Below, one piece after another: positions 1 through 9,107 of a DNA stretch of 20,902 nucleotides. Position 1 is the first letter of the stretch. Each line of letters opens with the position of its first letter. A program made the translations under genes and the position numbers. The notes below the pieces were generated by a model. The model was not told the DNA's origin and ran no database searches. It was given only the letters and a program-made list of their open reading frames with translations. The DNA is from JAGLHV01 sp023143305 [NCBI: Clostridia bacterium] (lineage in GTDB: Bacteria > CBDUZB01 > JAGLHV01). The DNA lies in assembly GCA_030637025.1 (NCBI GenBank), contig DAOVVV010000040.1:1-20902 (forward strand). The letters run 5' to 3'.

Positions 1-228
1 ATAATTAATTTTCATCCCCAAAGAAGAACCATCCCCAAAATAACCGGTAATCATTTCAGGTGCAGTGTACAAATTAATGGTTACTTCGGTAATATTATGT
101 TTTTTTAATAATTGTAATGTATATTCTAAAACAGGCCTATTAGCCAAGGGCATCATCGGCTTAGGGACACTATAAGTCAAAGGCCTCAACCTCGTTCCAA
201 TTCCCGCAGCCATAATCATTGCCTTCAT
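1..228 (-). CDS. Sugar-phosphate nucleotidyltransferase, N-terminal part (runs off left edge)
   Basis: The reverse strand from 228 reads MKAMIMAAGIGTRLRPLTYS, then a PKPMMPLANRPVLEY stretch. This is the classic N-terminal NTP-binding signature (GxGTRLxPLT, PKPM) of NDP-sugar pyrophosphorylases such as mannose-1-phosphate guanylyltransferase or glucose-1-phosphate thymidylyl/uridylyltransferase. Such enzymes activate a sugar phosphate with an NTP for cell-surface polysaccharide or nucleotide-sugar synthesis in the cytoplasm. Only 76 codons are present, so the sugar and nucleotide specificity cannot be called. The start is supported by a GGGAGG Shine-Dalgarno seven bases upstream of the ATG. 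The remainder lies outside the window. Confidence 0.9.
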   Translation of the reverse strand, partial: MKAMIMAAGIGTRLRPLTYSVPKPMMPLANRPVLEYTLQLLKKHNITEVTINLYTAPEMITGYFGDGSSLGMKINY

Positions 229-252
229 AAAAAACCTCCCTTCTTTATTGAT

Positions 253-283
253 ATTATCAAAAAATAAACATAGAAACTGTCAA
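253..283 (-). promoter_or_regulatory. Candidate sigma70 promoter for the nucleotidyltransferase gene
   Basis: On the reverse strand a perfect TTGACA (278-283) is followed after 19 bases by GATAAT (253-258), about 25 bases before the ATG at 228. The hexamers are good; the 19-base spacer is longer than the usual 17, so this is a plausible but not certain promoter. Confidence 0.45.
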
Positions 284-408
284 ACAAAATTACAACTATC
301 TCTTTATACAATTGTCATACCATCTAAACAAATTCAAAATCTAAAACACTAAATTCAAAACAAAAAAAATGAAGGTGAAATGTGTTTTGAACGACTTAGC
401 AAATTTTA

Positions 409-481
409 GCGAAAATAAGCGTTAAAAAAATAAGCCTGTCTGAGCAAAGCGAGTTGCTTATTTTTAGCTTGTTTTTGCGTG
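409..481. repeat. Long imperfect inverted repeat (palindromic element 1)
   Basis: Arms at about 409-435 and 456-481 pair imperfectly along about 25 bases, with a perfect ten-base core AAAAATAAGC (426-435) against GCTTATTTTT (456-465). The 20-base loop holds TGAGCAAAGCGAG, itself partly palindromic. It has no U-run beyond the stem and sits about 180 bases upstream of the nucleotidyltransferase start, so it reads as a REP-like intergenic palindrome rather than a terminator. Confidence 0.55.
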
Positions 482-620
482 CCCATAGGGTAAAATTATG
501 CGTCTAGAGAAAAACATATTTTACCTTTATTTTCCTCGTTCTAACCCCTGACTCATGAATCCTATATCACAAATTGTCATAAACTATAATTGACTATTTT
601 CAGATTGCTTATACCTTTTT

Positions 621-682
621 CGGTGTAAAAGAAGTTCGGCAAAGCCGAATTTGGATGGAGCGAAGCGTAGTCTTTTACACCG
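621..682. repeat. Nested perfect palindrome (palindromic element 2)
   Basis: CGGTGTAAAAGA (621-632) and TCTTTTACACCG (671-682) are a perfect 12-base inverted repeat. Inside it lies a second perfect hairpin, TTCGGC AAA GCCGAA (635-649), followed by a GGAGCGAAGCG stretch. It ends 17 bases past the stop codon of the 700-1332 gene. A structured RNA, a miniature mobile element or a bidirectional terminator are all possible; the nested design favours a REP/MITE-type element. The GCAAAGC loop motif is shared with the element at 409-481. Confidence 0.6.
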
Positions 683-699
683 TGTTATCTGCTGTACTC

Positions 700-1332
700 C
701 TACATACAAGATTTTATACCTTCTCCACTTGACATATACTTCCAAATGCTATGGTCGAGTACTGATTTATTAATCCCCATTTGTTCCGCAGATTTGTTTA
801 CGATTTCCCTTGCTTCTGAGTAGCTAATCCTATCTCTCTCAATACCAGCCCTATTGAGAAATTTAATTAGATGGCGATCCACGGCACTGGTTGGAATATC
901 ACAGAGTATTTTGAAGTAGTCAGCAGTTTTGTCTCCTATACCTTTGAGATCTTTCAGTCTTACTATGTTTGCCTCATTTTCAAGCCAAGTCTTTAAATCT
1001 ACCTCGGTTTCTATTCCTTCTTCAGCGAAAAAACGAGCAATTATCAAAACACGATTTGGTTTTTCTGGGTCATTCCAGTTTAATAATTCTCTTGGACCTA
1101 TCCTCTCCAAGAGCTTGAGAAATCCTGTTGTTGTCTTAGCCTCTGAATAACTATGTCTTAACTCTTGGACACGGGGACTAACAACTGTTTCCCATTTGAT
1201 TCCTGCTTGGAGTATTGCATCCGTGACCGTTGCCCCCATGTGGTGATATGGGATGTCCGGCTCAATGATTTTGAAGTCTGAAAGAGATTTAATGTAATTT
1301 ATAAGTAATTTTACCTTCTTTTCAATAGTCAT
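700..1332 (-). CDS. HhH-GPD-type DNA glycosylase/AP-lyase-like protein, no FeS cluster
   Basis: The 210-residue product has the helix-hairpin-helix signature LKGIGDKTA (residues 129-137) followed by VDRH (151-154). In endonuclease III-type base-excision enzymes the lysine of G-x-G-x-K-T-A forms the Schiff base and the later aspartate activates it; K135 and D152 occupy these places with nearly the usual spacing. The C-terminal four-cysteine iron-sulfur loop of EndoIII/MutY is absent, since the protein ends 58 residues after D152 with only one cysteine there. It should act on damaged DNA in the cytoplasm, though the substrate lesion cannot be told. The ATG at 1332 has a GGAAGGA Shine-Dalgarno. 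Codon use (frequent GAG, AAG, CTC, AGG) differs from the neighbours, and the gene stands alone between repeats, suggesting acquisition. The family call is firm; the exact function is not. Confidence 0.7.
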   Translation of the reverse strand: MTIEKKVKLLINYIKSLSDFKIIEPDIPYHHMGATVTDAILQAGIKWETVVSPRVQELRHSYSEAKTTTGFLKLLERIGPRELLNWNDPEKPNRVLIIARFFAEEGIETEVDLKTWLENEANIVRLKDLKGIGDKTADYFKILCDIPTSAVDRHLIKFLNRAGIERDRISYSEAREIVNKSAEQMGINKSVLDHSIWKYMSSGEGIKSCM

Positions 1333-1384
1333 TTTTCATCCTTCCTTATTGGAACATTGCAGATAACTATCTGTTATCTTTTGT

Positions 1385-1417
1385 CTATGGACTATCGACT
1401 GTGGACTATGGACTGTC
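1385..1417. repeat. Heptameric tandem repeat, about 4.7 copies
   Basis: Successive seven-base units CTATGGA, CTATCGA, CTGTGGA, CTATGGA and a partial CTGTC run head to tail between the glycosylase gene and ahcY. The units are too short and lack spacers, so this is not a CRISPR. It looks like a slippage-type simple repeat. Confidence 0.7.
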
Positions 1418-1443
1418 TTTATCCGTTGTCTTTTGTTTTTTCA

Positions 1444-1473
1444 AACCAATCTAAACTAATCTAAACCAATTCA
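1444..1473. repeat. Ten-base tandem repeat, three copies
   Basis: Three decamers AACCAATCTA, AACTAATCTA and AACCAATTCA lie head to tail, 26 bases after the heptamer tract and just before the end of ahcY at 1493. Nothing else is visible in the 160-base spacer. Confidence 0.65.
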
Positions 1474-1492
1474 ACTGTCTTTTAACCGTCTT

Positions 1493-2770
<1,278 letters not shown>

Positions 2771-2790
2771 TTAACCTTTGTCCTTGACTT

Positions 2791-3960
2791 TTATATTCCT
2801 GCCTTTTTTCGTAAAATCTCCGCTTTATCTGTTTTTTCCCAGCTAAACTCTTCCTCTGTTCTTCCAAAATGGCCGTAAGCCGCTGTTTTCAAATAAATAG
2901 GCCTACGCAAATTAAGTTCGTTTATTATCCCTTGCGGGGTCAAAGAAAAATTTTCTTTGACTAATTCAGCTATCTTCTTTTCAGATATTTTAGCTGTTTC
3001 TTCCGTATCAATCATAACTGAAACAGGATCGGCTACACCGATAGCATAGGCTAATTGAATATTACATTTATCCGCCATTCCCGATGCTACAACATTCTTA
3101 GCAATATATCTGGCCATATAAGAAGCAGAACGGTCTACTTTAGTGGGATCCTTCCCGGAAAAAGCCCCTCCGCCATGCGGAGCCATTCCCCCATAAGTAT
3201 CTACAATAATCTTTCTTCCGGTCATTCCTGTATCTGATTGTGGGCCGCCAACTACAAACTTTCCGGTAGGATTTATAAAATATTTAGTTTCTTTATCCAA
3301 AAACCGTTGCTCAATAATGGGATTAATCACTGCCTCAATAATTTCATCTGTAGCTTTTTGAGTTATTTTTTTTCCTGTAGAATCCAGTATCTCTTCTGTG
3401 TGCTGCGATGATATTACAACTGTATCCACCCGATGGGGAACTCCGTCTTTATATTCTACCGTTACCTGTGATTTCCCATCCGGGCCTAAATATTTGAGGA
3501 TTTCCTCTTTCCTCACTTGTGCCAATCTTTTGGTCAATCGATGTGCCAACATAATCGGTAAAGGCATAAGTTCTTCGGTTTCCCTGCAGGCATAACCAAT
3601 CATCAAACCCTGGTCTCCTGCCCCCCCGATATCTACCCCCTGAGAAATATCCGGTGATTGACTTCCGATAGCATTAAGAACAGCACAGGTTTCATAATTA
3701 AAACCATATTTAGCGCTTGTATATCCTATGTCCTTCAAAAGTTGTCGCACAAGTTTTTGAATATCCACATAGCTGGTAGTCGTAATTTCTCCGCCTACCA
3801 CCACTAACCCAATGGTTATGAAAGTTTCACAAGCAACCCGCCCTTTAGAATCCTGCCCGATAATTGCATCTAAAACCGCATCTGAAATCTGATCACAAAC
3901 CTTATCCGGATGCCCTTCTGTTACAGACTCGGATGTAAATAAAAAATCTTTTTTCGCCAT
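2791..3960 (-). CDS. metK: S-adenosylmethionine synthetase (methionine adenosyltransferase)
   Basis: The 389-residue product makes S-adenosylmethionine from methionine and ATP in the cytoplasm. All family landmarks are present: GHPDK (16-20), the GAGDQG nucleotide loop (113-118), and the long glycine-rich [16 protein letters not shown] stretch (263-278) with active-site lysines and arginine. Length is normal (about 385-400). The ATG at 3960 has an AAGGAGG Shine-Dalgarno. Upstream, the 224-base spacer to argD is filled mostly by a palindromic repeat element and I see no SAM riboswitch in it. The gene is followed after 41 bases by ahcY. Confidence 0.97.
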   Translation of the reverse strand: MAKKDFLFTSESVTEGHPDKVCDQISDAVLDAIIGQDSKGRVACETFITIGLVVVGGEITTTSYVDIQKLVRQLLKDIGYTSAKYGFNYETCAVLNAIGSQSPDISQGVDIGGAGDQGLMIGYACRETEELMPLPIMLAHRLTKRLAQVRKEEILKYLGPDGKSQVTVEYKDGVPHRVDTVVISSQHTEEILDSTGKKITQKATDEIIEAVINPIIEQRFLDKETKYFINPTGKFVVGGPQSDTGMTGRKIIVDTYGGMAPHGGGAFSGKDPTKVDRSASYMARYIAKNVVASGMADKCNIQLAYAIGVADPVSVMIDTEETAKISEKKIAELVKENFSLTPQGIINELNLRRPIYLKTAAYGHFGRTEEEFSWEKTDKAEILRKKAGI

Positions 3961-3993
3961 TTTTATCCTCCTTAATTATTTTTCTTTTTTTTT

Positions 3994-4170
3994 AGACTTT
4001 TGCAAAATTCAATATTCCGTCATTCCGTTCCGCCTCATCCGCCTGAGGCGGAAGACGATACGAAATCTATAATGCTTTTAAATATCAATAGATTCCTGCT
4101 TTCGCAGGAATGACCCTCCCTACAGACTGGCGGGCAGGCAAAAAAGATAAAAAGCTATTTTACAAAACTC
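3994..4170. repeat. Palindromic MITE-like element, copy A
   Basis: The left end TAGACTTTTGCAAAAT (3994-4009) and the reverse complement of the right end, AAGAGTTTTGTAAAAT, match at 13 of 16 positions, giving imperfect terminal inverted repeats. Inside are two tight hairpins: TCCGCC TGA GGCGGA (4038-4052) and ATTCCTGC TTTC GCAGGAAT (4092-4111), the second followed by GAC, typical of intergenic repeats ending in ...GGAATGAC. Both ends recur, in opposite orientation, at 17594-17801. It contains no open reading frame, so any mobility would need a transposase in trans. It separates argD from metK. Confidence 0.65.
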
Positions 4171-4184
4171 TTGTTTTCTTTTTT

Positions 4185-5384
4185 TCAAAATTTTTCATAT
4201 TTTTTAAAAATATTTTTTAATATCTTCAAAAAAACATCTATCTCTTTTTTGCTTATGGTTAAAGCCGGCATAAATCTCAAAATATTCCCTTGCGTACAAT
4301 TTATCAACACCTTCTCCCTGATAAAATCCTCAACTATTTTTTCTCCTTCAAAACTTAATTCCATTGCCAGCATCAACCCTTTACCACGAACATCCTTGAT
4401 AAAAGAAAATTCCTTTTTTATTTCTCTTAATTTCTTAAAAAAATAACTCCCTTTCTCTATTGTGTTTTTTAAAATGTTTTTTTCTTTTATTGTCTTTAAA
4501 ACAGCTATTGAGGCCGCACAAACAAGCGGATTACCTCCAAAAGTAGAAGCATGGTCGCCTGCCTTAAAGGAAAAAGCTATTTTATCAGTAGTAAGCATTG
4601 CCCCAATAGGAACCCCGCCTCCCAGGGCTTTCGCCAGGGTCATTATATCCGGTTTAATTCCAAAATGTTGATAAGCAAACATTTTTCCCGTTCTGCCTAT
4701 CCCTGTTTGCACCTCATCAAAAATTAATAAAATCTTTTTTTGATTACAAAGCTTATGTAACTTTTTTAAGTAGTCAACACTGATACTATTAACCCCGCCT
4801 TCTCCCTGAATTAATTCTAACATAACCGCGCAGGTTTTTTCGGAAATTGCTTTTTTCAGGGCTTCGAAATCATTAAAGGGAACATATTTAAACCCTTTCA
4901 GAAGAGGTTCAAACCCTTGTTGATATTTTTTCTGTCCGGTTGCACTTAAAGCAGCCATTGTCCGCCCGTGAAAAGAGCCCATCATAGTAATTATTTCATA
5001 CTTGTTACTTCCTGAATTCTTTTTCGCATACTTCCTGGCCAATTTAATTGCGGATTCATTGGCTTCCGCACCACTATTACAGAAAAAAACTTTATCCGCA
5101 AAAGATAAATGACAGAGCATTTTAGCCAACTCCGTTTGCGGTAAATTATAATAACTATTGGATATATGTAATAACTCCTTCGCCTGTTTATTAATTGCAT
5201 CTACTACTGCCGGATAACAGTGTCCCAGATTATTCACCGCCCAACCCGGAAAAAAATCAAAATAACGATTGTTCTCAATATCCCAAACATAAATGCCTTT
5301 GCCTTTTACTAAAACAAGCGGCTTACGGTTGTAAGTCTGTAATACACAGTTTTTATCCTGCTGAATTATTTTTTTTAATGACAT
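4185..5384 (-). CDS. argD: Acetylornithine aminotransferase (class III PLP enzyme)
   Basis: The 399-residue product is a class III pyridoxal-phosphate aminotransferase. Landmarks are SGAEANES (104-111), FHGRT (138-142), the PLP-ring aspartate in DEVQTGIGRTG (223-233) and the Schiff-base lysine K252 in TLAKALGGGVPIGA. In arginine synthesis it transfers an amino group from glutamate to N-acetylglutamate semialdehyde, giving N-acetylornithine. Succinyldiaminopimelate or other omega-amino substrates are possible because these families overlap, but argB lies immediately upstream (31-base gap, same strand), which supports ArgD. The start at 5384 has only a weak G-rich site upstream (GGGG, about nine bases away). 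Confidence 0.92.
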   Translation of the reverse strand: MSLKKIIQQDKNCVLQTYNRKPLVLVKGKGIYVWDIENNRYFDFFPGWAVNNLGHCYPAVVDAINKQAKELLHISNSYYNLPQTELAKMLCHLSFADKVFFCNSGAEANESAIKLARKYAKKNSGSNKYEIITMMGSFHGRTMAALSATGQKKYQQGFEPLLKGFKYVPFNDFEALKKAISEKTCAVMLELIQGEGGVNSISVDYLKKLHKLCNQKKILLIFDEVQTGIGRTGKMFAYQHFGIKPDIMTLAKALGGGVPIGAMLTTDKIAFSFKAGDHASTFGGNPLVCAASIAVLKTIKEKNILKNTIEKGSYFFKKLREIKKEFSFIKDVRGKGLMLAMELSFEGEKIVEDFIREKVLINCTQGNILRFMPALTISKKEIDVFLKILKNIFKKYEKF

Positions 5385-5415
5385 AAAGTTTTTCCCCTAC
5401 TAAAATTTCTTTTTA

Positions 5416-6198
5416 TTATCTTGTAATTATTGTTCCTTTATTCTGATTCTTTAATACAGTTAAAGCTAAAATATGTTTAGTTCGGGCATTAACAATGCGA
5501 CATTCTCCTACTCCTTTTTTTATTGCCCCGACACTTGCCTTAACTTTAGGAATCATACCCCCTAAAATCACTTTTTTATTTATCAATTTGCTAACATTAT
5601 CGGATTTTATTTTATTAAGTACTGTTCCTTGATGTAAAACCCCTTCCACATCCGTTAAAAAAATTAATTTTTGGGCTTGCAAGGCTATAGCTATAGCCTG
5701 TGCCATCATATCAGCATTGATATTTAATGTTTCCCCCTCATCAGTCATTCCGATAGAAGAAATAACGGGAATAAATCGATTTTTCAATAAAAGCTCTAAT
5801 AATTCCGTATTAACTTTTTTTACTTCACCCACTAATCCTAAATTTCCACCTGCTTTTCCGGCAATAACCATACATCCGTCTTTACCGCTTAATCCAACTG
5901 CTTTACCTTTTAAACCGTTAACCATTGCAACTAAACTTTTATTTATTTTAGCGGAAAGAACCATTTCTACTATTTCCAACGATTTTTTATCTGTATACCT
6001 CATTCCTTTTACAAACCGGGATTTTATTCCTAATTCATCCAGCATCCTGGTAACCTGGACACCACCCCCGTGAACCAGCACAGGGAAAAAATTATTTTTA
6101 GTTAAAAAAATAACATCCTTAATCAACTCTTTCTTTTCAGCGTCGTTCTCTAAAACAGCACCGCCGTATTTTATAACGATAACTCTCTTTTTTGTCAT
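5416..6198 (-). CDS. argB: Acetylglutamate kinase
   Basis: The 260-residue amino-acid kinase phosphorylates N-acetylglutamate with ATP, the second step of arginine synthesis. Visible motifs are IKYGGAV with K10, HGGG (43-46) for the gamma-phosphate, GMRYTD (65-70), GLSGKDG (102-108), NINADMMA (159-166) and LTDVEGV (181-187). Its length is close to the short enteric type (about 258) rather than the extended arginine-inhibited hexameric type, but the sequence alone does not settle feedback sensitivity. The ATG directly follows the comEC TAA with no spacer, and its AGGA ribosome site lies inside the last comEC codons, so translation is probably coupled. argC, argJ and the later arginine genes are not in the window. 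Confidence 0.94.
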   Translation of the reverse strand: MTKKRVIVIKYGGAVLENDAEKKELIKDVIFLTKNNFFPVLVHGGGVQVTRMLDELGIKSRFVKGMRYTDKKSLEIVEMVLSAKINKSLVAMVNGLKGKAVGLSGKDGCMVIAGKAGGNLGLVGEVKKVNTELLELLLKNRFIPVISSIGMTDEGETLNINADMMAQAIAIALQAQKLIFLTDVEGVLHQGTVLNKIKSDNVSKLINKKVILGGMIPKVKASVGAIKKGVGECRIVNARTKHILALTVLKNQNKGTIITR

Positions 6199-8409
6199 TT
6201 ATTGTCCTTTTATGTTTCTATATCCCTTTATTTCGTACGTTTTCCCACAGGTAGTAATTTCCAAAGCACCCATTTCCTTTGTGCTATATATTTTTAAAGT
6301 TTCCTTTTTTTCCGAACTTATTTGTTCCAGCTGCCTTAAAAAATTTGTCTTCGCTTTTCCCGAAAAGGTCATTATAGCACATTCGGGAAAAATTTCCCAC
6401 AAAAAATTTTCTAAAATCCCCCCCCCTTTTTGATCAGGAATTTGAAGGACTTTAACTTTTAAGTCATAATTATTAACTATCCTTTTTTGTGCCCTTTTCC
6501 CTATATCCCCGGGAAAAAGAATACTAAAATCTTTGTAAACCAAATATAATACTAAACTGTCGTTTCTGTTGTTTCTAAAAAACTCAGGATTTAAAACCTG
6601 AAAATCAAGTTCTTTTTCTTTTTTTATCCAATCCCCTCTTTTGGCCTTTCTAATTTTAAAAGGAATATTCTCCCGGGCAAGTTTACTATTAAAAATTATT
6701 TCCTTTATTTTGAAATTATTTAATATTATACCTAATCCTTTTGTATGAACAGGATTATCTCGCATAATTACAACAGTATTTATTTTTTTTACCCTTTTAC
6801 TTAAAAGAAATGGTACCAGAACCCTTTCCGCTACTTTAGATGTTCCGCCCACACCTATCAGCATATTTTTACCGTCCGGGAATTCTAAAAAGATACTGTT
6901 CCCTTTTCTAAGTGCCAAAAAAGTAATCTTTAAATCATCAGAACGAAAAAATGAACTATTAATAATAAATATTAAACTTACAATAATTCCTCCGGAAACA
7001 AAAAAGTACCGGACTTTCAAAAAAGAGCTGTTTTTATAAAACTTACTTACTATTCTATAATTTATTAAACAAAATATTATTAAATAAAAAACAACTAAAA
7101 ATAAAATAGAAGGAGTGCTTACTTTAACTGAAGCAAAAGGAAAAGAAGCAAAAAATTTAGCTTCTTTGATTAAACAAAGTATACATAAACTATTTATTTT
7201 TCCAATTAAACCAGCACAAAAACCACTTACCAGAGAAATAATACAAGTCGAAAATCCCAGTGTTACAATAATTCCCACCAAAGGAACCACAAAAAGATTA
7301 GTTAAAGGAGCTATCAATGAAATTTGATTAAAATAATAAGCAATCAAAGGACTTACCATAATCTGGGCACTCAGGGAAATAGCTAATGCATTACGTACCC
7401 ATGAAGGTAAAAAAGGCAACGACTTTCGAATTAAACCGGATAAATATAATATGCCTATAGTCGCTAAATACGAAAATTGAAATCCAATATTAAAAAGGGA
7501 CTGAGGATTAATTAAAAGAATAATCAAGGCAGAAAGATAAAGGCTGTGATGCAAATTTTTGTCCCGTCCCAAAAAATACGCACCTAATCCCAAAGTAGCC
7601 ATAAGAAAAGCCCGAACTGCTGAAGGACGTGCCCCTGTTATCTGGACGTAAAAAAAAATCATTATAATGGTTAAAAGATAAGACCTTCTTTTAGGAATAC
7701 CCAACAAGAAAAAAACTCCTAAAAAAATAAAAAGCACCAATCCTACATGAAGACCGGAAACCGCCAGAGTATGTACTATTCCACTGGCTATAAAATCCCG
7801 ATAAACCTGCTGGGGAAGAATATTGCGTTCCCCCAACATTATTCCGGATAAAACCCGCCAACAGCTCTTTTCTGTATATTGTTCGATTCTTTTTTTCATT
7901 TCCTGCCGTAAAAAAAAGAAAGGTGTCCATGAAAAATTTCTTTTTCCTGAAAGAATCAATTTTATATTGCTGCAACCATTTACCGTTAGTAAAGAATAAA
8001 TTTTTTTTCTGGATAAATACTTTTTATAATCAAACTCGCCGGGATTAAGTGCAGAAGCAGGAAAATTAAGAGACCCGGTTATTTTTACTTCATCTCCCCG
8101 CTTAAAATTAAACCGGGAAGAATAACAATTAACTAATATTTTACCCGAGACATTGCCTTTTTTATTTATTATCTTTTTTACTTTAAATATAAAAACAGTT
8201 TTATTTTTTTTCTTTTCAGGCTGACTGGCAATTACACCTTCTAAGCTTATTTTTCCGGAAACAAAATGAGAAATGTCTTTTTTAGGAACCTTGTTAAAAA
8301 ACCCTAAATAATCAGCTGTGATTATCGATAAGAGATAAAAAGCAGTTAAAATTAAAATTATTCTTCGTGGATACAAAATAAATTTACCAATTTCTTTTTT
8401 AATTCTCAC
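6199..8409 (-). CDS. comEC: ComEC/Rec2 DNA-uptake channel with degenerate metallo-beta-lactamase domain
   Basis: The 736-residue inner-membrane protein matches ComEC, the channel passing single-stranded DNA into the cytoplasm during transformation. Order: an N-terminal membrane and OB-like DUF4131 region with LNPGEFDYKKYL (121-132), the Competence domain with IVHTLAVSGLHVGLV (211-225) and GARPSAVRAF (259-268) plus many membrane spans to about residue 485, then a C-terminal MBL-like domain (493-736). In that domain the usual metal-ligand motifs are replaced: DVGQGD by ALRKGN (499-504), THxDxDH by MRDNPVH (549-555), HHGS by PDQKG (658-662). Only the PGDIG near 633-637 and the preceding NDSLVL (616-621) remain. 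The likely start is a GTG at 8409 with AAGG abutting it, an atypical ribosome site. It ends directly at argB. Confidence 0.9.
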   Translation of the reverse strand: MRIKKEIGKFILYPRRIILILTAFYLLSIITADYLGFFNKVPKKDISHFVSGKISLEGVIASQPEKKKNKTVFIFKVKKIINKKGNVSGKILVNCYSSRFNFKRGDEVKITGSLNFPASALNPGEFDYKKYLSRKKIYSLLTVNGCSNIKLILSGKRNFSWTPFFFLRQEMKKRIEQYTEKSCWRVLSGIMLGERNILPQQVYRDFIASGIVHTLAVSGLHVGLVLFIFLGVFFLLGIPKRRSYLLTIIMIFFYVQITGARPSAVRAFLMATLGLGAYFLGRDKNLHHSLYLSALIILLINPQSLFNIGFQFSYLATIGILYLSGLIRKSLPFLPSWVRNALAISLSAQIMVSPLIAYYFNQISLIAPLTNLFVVPLVGIIVTLGFSTCIISLVSGFCAGLIGKINSLCILCLIKEAKFFASFPFASVKVSTPSILFLVVFYLIIFCLINYRIVSKFYKNSSFLKVRYFFVSGGIIVSLIFIINSSFFRSDDLKITFLALRKGNSIFLEFPDGKNMLIGVGGTSKVAERVLVPFLLSKRVKKINTVVIMRDNPVHTKGLGIILNNFKIKEIIFNSKLARENIPFKIRKAKRGDWIKKEKELDFQVLNPEFFRNNRNDSLVLYLVYKDFSILFPGDIGKRAQKRIVNNYDLKVKVLQIPDQKGGGILENFLWEIFPECAIMTFSGKAKTNFLRQLEQISSEKKETLKIYSTKEMGALEITTCGKTYEIKGYRNIKGQ

Positions 8410-8504
8410 CTTGCCGATATTTACTTGAAATCTAAATATTTTTCCGGCTCTAAGGTGAGTTTCAACTATTTTTAAATATACTCAGACCTGCTTTTGCTAA
8501 GCAC

Positions 8505-9065
8505 TTATTCTAATTTAAAATTTTCCTTCCCTTCTTTCAACCTATTTATATTTTCTTCTATTTCTTCCTGTAGCATTATAATTTTTTTATTGTCTATTTT
8601 TTCTTCGGTTAAAAATTCATTTAATATTTTCATTTTTTCGTCTAAGCTATCCATTAAATTTTTTTCTTTTTTTGACTGTTCTCTTAAAACATCTACTAAC
8701 CGGTTGATTTTACCTACAAATTCATTTAATTCATCAGTTTTTCTTATTTGAATATTACGGCTAAAATCTCCCTGCCGAATTAACCCAACAACTTTCTCTA
8801 TACGACTGATTGGTCCGGCAATACGATGAGACAAAAGAAAACATAAAATAGCCTCAAATATTAATAAAACCCCTATTTTCCCTGCTACCAATTTTCCTGT
8901 TTTTACAATCAGTTCTTCAAAGAAAAATTCTCCTTTTAACAATTCTATCCACAAAGTAAAAAACACACTTAAACTTACAAACAAAGTAATTACCAACATT
9001 AAAAGAAAAAGAAATACTGCATACCGAAATTGAAAACTACTTTGATTTATATATTTTTTCCTCAT
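8505..9065 (-). CDS. Stand-alone HAMP-domain membrane protein with coiled-coil tail
   Basis: The 186-residue product has two membrane spans (about 14-38 and 60-80) enclosing a short extracytoplasmic segment, a HAMP signal relay (79-130) with its conserved proline in RIAGPISRIEKV and the second helix around KTDELNEFVGKINRLV, and then a charged coiled coil (130-180). There is no MA (chemoreceptor signalling), histidine-kinase, GGDEF or other output domain, so it cannot signal alone in any standard way. It lies 42 bases after the 7-TM gene and in the same run as the CheR-TPR gene, suggesting a chemosensory or methylation-linked role. Chemoreceptors are methylated in the helices beyond HAMP; whether this tail is a methyl acceptor is speculation. 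Family (HAMP) is clear, function unknown. Confidence 0.7.
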   Translation of the reverse strand: MRKKYINQSSFQFRYAVFLFLLMLVITLFVSLSVFFTLWIELLKGEFFFEELIVKTGKLVAGKIGVLLIFEAILCFLLSHRIAGPISRIEKVVGLIRQGDFSRNIQIRKTDELNEFVGKINRLVDVLREQSKKEKNLMDSLDEKMKILNEFLTEEKIDNKKIIMLQEEIEENINRLKEGKENFKLE

Positions 9066-9107
9066 TATTAGATACTATCCTTACTTATTGTTTATTTATT
9101 TTCTTCT

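Noticed and set aside
1385-1473. Short repeats as a CRISPR array
   Set aside because: The units are 7 and 10 bases with no spacers, and there are no cas genes nearby.
3961-4184. SAM riboswitch ahead of metK/ahcY
   Set aside because: The region is occupied by a palindromic repeat element, and none of the SAM-box core sequences is present.
5717-6073. 118-codon frame antisense to argB
   Set aside because: It mirrors conserved argB sequence and has no motif of its own.
7691-7975. 94-codon frame on the same strand within comEC
   Set aside because: It is an alternative frame inside well-conserved comEC Competence-domain coding sequence and has no family features.
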